This document shows, piece by piece, positions 32,028-34,885 of a stretch of 34,885 bases of DNA. Source of the stretch: Desulfobulbaceae bacterium (GTDB lineage Bacteria > Desulfobacterota > Desulfobulbia > Desulfobulbales > Desulfobulbaceae); NCBI GenBank assembly GCA_011391865.1, contig JAABPV010000028.1, positions 1-34,885 of the forward strand, written 5' to 3'. Made by a program: the position numbers and the translations under genes. A model generated the notes under the pieces. The model was not told the origin of the DNA, made no database searches, and saw only the letters and a list, made by a program, of their open reading frames with translations. Each line of letters opens with the position of its first letter. Positions within the stretch are counted from its first letter, which is position 1.

Positions 32028-33509
32028 ATGCTCCGCACCGCGCTGAACAGTTCTGACGATTTCTCCTTCACCTATGAGCTGGTTCCAGGTCAAGGCTGCT
32101 GCGGCAAAAAGGTTGAGCGTTTGCTGGATTTCGCCCGCGCTGTTAAGGCGGACGGAAGAATTAAGGCCCTGTCCGTCACAGACAATCCGGGCGGCAATGC
32201 TGCCTTGGCTCCAGCGGCCATTGGCACCGAGCTACTCCGATTGAACATCGAGCCTCTGATCCACTTTTCTCTCAAGGATAAGAACCGCAGTCAAATAGTC
32301 AGCCACATCTACCTCTACCAGCGTCTGGGCCTGCGTTCTCTCTTGGTGATGGGCGGCGATTTCCCCAGACCCGGCTACTGCGGCCAAGCGCGTCCGGTCT
32401 TTGATCTTGACAGCATTCAGACCCTGCAACTCATGCGTGAGATGGAGAGCGGCCAGCAGCCTGGCTGCATCCTAAGTCACGAGCTGCCGCAGCTCCGCCT
32501 CTTCAAGGGCTGCGTGGTTTCTCCCTTCAAGGCAACAGAGGCCGAACAGGTTTGGCAGTTTGCCAACTTACTCCGCAAGGTCCGGGCTGGAGCCGACTTC
32601 ATTGTCAGCCAACTGGGCTTTGATCTGCGCAAGCTGGAAGAGCTGATGACCCTGCTCCGGCGCGAGCATGTCCGCCTGCCGGTACTGGCCAATGTCTTCA
32701 TTCCTTCCTTGGCAACAGCGCGGGCTATGGCCGCAGGCAAGGTGCCCGGCGTGCTGCTTCCCCCGGAACTGCTCAAACAGATAGAACGGGAGGAAGCAAC
32801 TGGTGACAAGCAGGCCCGCCTTGACCGTGCTGCGGCGATGATTGTCCGTTGCAAACGCGGCGGCTGTCGAGGTGTGCATCTCGGCGGCAGCGGGTTGCGT
32901 TTCGAGGAAGTCAGCTATATGTTGGACCGCTTTGAGCAGTGGGACAAGGAAGCAGCGCCCTCTTTGCCGCCCTGCGATTTCCCTCTGCACAAGACCTGGT
33001 ACTTCTACCAAGACAAGGCGGGCCGCAGCGGGGAAGCTGTCCCGCTCACGCCCGGTAGCAAGCGCGGCTTGGTCAAGCTGCGTTCCCTCAGTCATCACCT
33101 CTTATTTCAGCAGCAACTCACCAGTAGGCTCTTTGGCCGCATCTGCTTGTTTTGCGCCCAAGGAAGCCGCAGGGCCGCTGCCTTGACCCAAGTTGAACGC
33201 TGCATTAAAAGGCTGCTGTTCAACTGCCGCATGTGCGGTGACTGCACCCTGTCCAGCTCGGCCTTTCTCTGTCCGCAAGCCGGGTGTCCTAAGCGGCTGA
33301 CCAATGGCCCTTGCGGCGGTAGTCACTTAGGATTTTGCGAGGTGCATCCTGAACGCCGCTGCTTCTGGGTGCGGGTGTATGAGCGGCTTGATCAGCAGAC
33401 TGCTTTGCAGCATCTGGCTGCGCTGCCGCATCTGCCGCCCAAGGACTGGGCCTTGGAGCATAGCTCGTTCTGGATCAGCTTCTTCACCAAACAGCAGAGG
33501 GGTAAATGA
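32028..33509 (+). CDS. Methylenetetrahydrofolate reductase with C-terminal MetV-like Cys-rich domain
   Basis: The 493-residue protein joins a MetF-like TIM barrel (about residues 10-310) to a C-terminal Cys-rich domain like MetV (MTHFR_C type). The barrel has FTYELVPGQGC near the start, ALSVTDNPGGNAAL, PLIHFSLKDKNRSQI, LLVMGGDFPRPG and GADFIVSQLGFDL. The tail includes CRMCGDC, LCPQAGCPK and NGPCGGS. MetF reduces methylene- to methyl-tetrahydrofolate. In anaerobes with the Wood-Ljungdahl pathway, MetV helps couple this reaction and may hold an Fe-S or zinc site. A single fused gene is less common than separate metV and metF. It overlaps rsmI by four bases. Confidence 0.85.
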   Translation: MLRTALNSSDDFSFTYELVPGQGCCGKKVERLLDFARAVKADGRIKALSVTDNPGGNAALAPAAIGTELLRLNIEPLIHFSLKDKNRSQIVSHIYLYQRLGLRSLLVMGGDFPRPGYCGQARPVFDLDSIQTLQLMREMESGQQPGCILSHELPQLRLFKGCVVSPFKATEAEQVWQFANLLRKVRAGADFIVSQLGFDLRKLEELMTLLRREHVRLPVLANVFIPSLATARAMAAGKVPGVLLPPELLKQIEREEATGDKQARLDRAAAMIVRCKRGGCRGVHLGGSGLRFEEVSYMLDRFEQWDKEAAPSLPPCDFPLHKTWYFYQDKAGRSGEAVPLTPGSKRGLVKLRSLSHHLLFQQQLTSRLFGRICLFCAQGSRRAAALTQVERCIKRLLFNCRMCGDCTLSSSAFLCPQAGCPKRLTNGPCGGSHLGFCEVHPERRCFWVRVYERLDQQTALQHLAALPHLPPKDWALEHSSFWISFFTKQQRGK

Positions 33510-34348
33510 CGAAAGAGCACGGCACGCTGCACGTGGTGGCCACGCCCATTGGTAACTTGGGAGATGTCAGCCAGCGCATGAGAGAGACGCTGGCCGCAGC
33601 CGACGTGATTGCCTGCGAAGATACCAGGCACACGCGCAAGCTCCTCTCTCACATGAACATCAGAGCCAAGCTGGTAAGCTGCCGCCGAGAGAACGAGCAG
33701 GAGCAGGCCGCCACACTGGTTGCGCGGCTGCTCGCAGGAGAAGATGTGGCCTTCGTCTCTGACGCTGGCACCCCCGGACTTTCCGACCCTGGAGCAGCGG
33801 TGGTGCGGGCTGCGAGGGCCGCAGGACTCAGCGTACTACCGGTGGCCGGCCCCTCGGCCTTGGCTACCGCCCTCTCTGTGGCGGGCTTGGACAGCACCTC
33901 CTTCTATTTCGGCGGCTTTCCAGCAGCAAAGCCAAGCACACGGCGGAAGCAGTTCGCCGCACTCAAGCTGCTGCCCTGCCCTTTAGTCTTCTATGAGGCC
34001 CCACACCGCATCGAGGCTGCTTTGGAGGATTGTCTGGAGGTCTTTGGCGACCGCCCAGCCCAAGTGTTCCGCGAGCTGACCAAGCTGCATGAGGAGCATC
34101 TCTCCGGGCTGCTGTCCGAGCTGCTCGCTGCCTTGCGGGGCAGAGCTAAGGGCGAGATGGTACTGATCGTCACCGGCTGTGAGCCTGCTACAGGGGAGAA
34201 AGAAAAGCCGGACAACTTAGATGAGCTGATCCTCTGGCACCGGGAGCAAGGCAGCTCACTCAAGGACGCTGCTCGCCAGATCGCAGCTGACCTTGACCTG
34301 CCCAAATCACAGGTTTATCAGCAGGCACTGAAGCTGTGGAGCGCGTAA
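33506..34348 (+). CDS. rsmI: 16S rRNA (cytidine1402-2'-O)-methyltransferase RsmI
   Basis: RsmI uses S-adenosylmethionine to methylate the ribose of C1402 in the decoding centre of 16S rRNA. The 280-residue length is normal. Family motifs are LHVVATPIGNLGD at the start, IACEDTRHTRKLL, VAFVSDAGTPGLSDPG, FYFGGFPA, LVFYEAPHRI and the C-terminal helix bundle with KGEMVLIV. The start overlaps the MetF/MetV gene stop as ATGA, so the two are co-translated. Confidence 0.96.
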   Translation: MTKEHGTLHVVATPIGNLGDVSQRMRETLAAADVIACEDTRHTRKLLSHMNIRAKLVSCRRENEQEQAATLVARLLAGEDVAFVSDAGTPGLSDPGAAVVRAARAAGLSVLPVAGPSALATALSVAGLDSTSFYFGGFPAAKPSTRRKQFAALKLLPCPLVFYEAPHRIEAALEDCLEVFGDRPAQVFRELTKLHEEHLSGLLSELLAALRGRAKGEMVLIVTGCEPATGEKEKPDNLDELILWHREQGSSLKDAARQIAADLDLPKSQVYQQALKLWSA

Positions 34349-34435
34349 GGTCCTCCTATTTTACCCCTGCCGACCCAGCCCCGCAGCAGCCCCGCCCGCC
34401 TTCCGTCTTCTGTGGCCAGCAAGCCCAGCATTTCC

Positions 34436-34464
34436 TTGACAAAGACAGCAGAGCTTTTTAGGAT
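34436..34464 (+). promoter_or_regulatory. Sigma70-type promoter upstream of the palindrome array
   Basis: TTGACA (34436-34441), a 17-base spacer and TAGGAT (34459-34464) give a start near 34471. The transcript would then run through the palindrome array before reaching the ATG at 34678. Confidence 0.6.
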
Positions 34465-34510
34465 GAGCAACAGCGGCGGACAGACAGCCCGCCGTGCCTG
34501 ACAGCAGGCA

Positions 34511-34641
34511 AACTCACCGGTGCGTTCAGCAGGAACACACTGGTGTGTTACCTGGGAACTGACTGGTGTCTTCCTTGGTAACTCACTGGTGAGTTGCCTG
34601 ACAACTCACCAGTGACATCCAACCGACATAACCAGTATGGA
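34511..34641. repeat. Tandem array of 16-bp palindromes on an exact 23-bp period
   Basis: Five clear units start at 34511, 34534, 34557, 34580 and 34603, and a sixth degenerate one at 34626; every step is 23 bases. Each has a 16-base dyad and a 7-base spacer. The best dyads are AACACACTGGTGTGTT (unit 2) and AACTCACTGGTGAGTT (unit 4), both perfect except for the two central bases. Unit 1 has one mismatch; units 3 and 5 keep the core CACYGGTG or CACCAGTG with weaker ends; unit 6 keeps ACCAGT at the right place. The spacers CAGCAGG, ACCTGGG, CCTTGGT and GCCTGAC are only loosely alike. The array looks like an iterated operator or iteron. Confidence 0.88.
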
Positions 34642-34677
34642 ACTTTCAAACAGCGATGACAGGAAGCAAGGAGACAA

Positions 34678-34885
34678 ATGGAAACTGTAGCCTTTGCAAC
34701 CGTGGCGCGCAATGGCATCATCGCCATTCCCGAAGAGTATCGGACGCTCTTTCCTGAGACAGTTCATGTGGTCGTTCATATTGAGCCGATAGCCAGACAG
34801 GAAGGAGCGAGCGCACAGTTCAGGGCGGTCAGAATTTCTACCAAAGGATTCAAGCTCAACCGGGAAGAGGCGAATGAACGGCAGG
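34678..34885 (+). CDS. AbrB/MazE-like antitoxin or DNA-binding protein, N-terminal part (gene cut by window end)
   Basis: The ATG at 34678, with AAGGAG seven bases upstream, opens a frame to the window end, 69 complete codons. The start METVAFATVARNGIIAIPEEY resembles the swapped-hairpin (AbrB/SpoVT/MazE-like) proteins and small uncharacterised antitoxins that precede VapC-type toxins. The rest (VHVVVHIEPI, then a basic TKGFKLNREEANER) would suit a toxin-binding tail. Such proteins bind palindromes in their own promoters, and the 23-bp array lies directly upstream, which supports but does not prove an autoregulator. The downstream gene is outside the window. Confidence 0.55.
   Translation, partial: METVAFATVARNGIIAIPEEYRTLFPETVHVVVHIEPIARQEGASAQFRAVRISTKGFKLNREEANERQ

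Larger units (their letters stand above)
34349..34677. other. Intergenic region (329 bases) between rsmI and the AbrB-like gene
   Basis: No gene is seen. The left part (34349-34435) is C-rich and unstructured by eye. The rest holds a sigma70-like promoter (34436-34464) and the 23-bp periodic palindrome array (34511-34641), both listed separately, then a leader with GGAG before the ATG at 34678. Confidence 0.7.

Noticed and set aside
34511-34641. CRISPR array
   Set aside because: Spacers are only 7 bases, repeats are imperfect 16-base dyads, and no cas gene is near; the structure fits an operator or iteron array.

Overview
The window is one chromosome segment of a GC-rich Gram-negative bacterium. 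The best guess is a member of the Desulfobacterota, probably Desulfobulbales (the order that includes the cable bacteria). This is an inference from gene content: a methylenetetrahydrofolate reductase with a Cys-rich MetV-like tail, a class II DAHP synthase, an HU-like/DUF4469 protein, many membrane hybrid histidine kinases (one with a c-type haem motif), a corrinoid protein with a URO-D-type methyltransferase, and a type I chaperonin with a heat-shock-type promoter. No rRNA or other lineage marker is present, so the assignment is tentative.

Layout. (1) 1-2100 is an accessory stretch: the end of a hypothetical gene, an AT-richer secreted-protein gene behind a perfect inverted repeat, and a graveyard of remnants (queE 3' end, two InlB-like repeats, a nucleotide-sugar dehydrogenase piece). 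(2) 2212-5895 is a tight plus-strand run: nitroreductase, lipoprotein, coaBC, darP/yjgA and a TauE/SafE permease. (3) 5906-17357 is a signalling island. A minus-strand dCache hybrid kinase diverges from a plus-strand operon, which has a clear sigma70-like promoter and encodes a corrinoid protein, a URO-D-family methyltransferase, a DUF1638-like/histidine kinase fusion and a receiver-PAS-kinase. That operon converges on a minus-strand hybrid kinase with a periplasmic CxxCH motif. (4) 17615-19101 holds an exported small protein and a YycJ-like metallo-beta-lactamase-fold enzyme. (5) 19111-22171, on the minus strand, holds topoisomerase IV subunit A preceded by hicB-hicA and a TPR fragment. (6) 22230-25230 holds a cluster of interleaved inverted repeats, the HU-like/DUF4469 protein and a split APH-like/P-loop kinase pair. 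(7) 25223-27909 holds a NIL/ferredoxin protein, a small membrane protein, and an AT-richer AAA ATPase + DUF4276 pair that looks like a defence module. (8) 27932-34348 holds class II DAHP synthase, groES-groEL, tRNA-Ala(GGC), the MetF/MetV fusion and rsmI. (9) 34436-34885 holds a promoter, an array of palindromes on an exact 23-bp period, and the start of an AbrB/antitoxin-like gene cut by the window end.

The strongest candidate for an undescribed system is the corrinoid/methyltransferase/kinase operon (9464-14754). Its gene products look like a sensory phosphorelay that uses, or monitors, methyl-corrinoid chemistry: the methyltransferase has lost most canonical zinc ligands, the DUF1638-like domain is fused directly to a kinase, and no DNA-binding output domain is present. 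The 23-bp palindrome array is the most striking non-coding structure.
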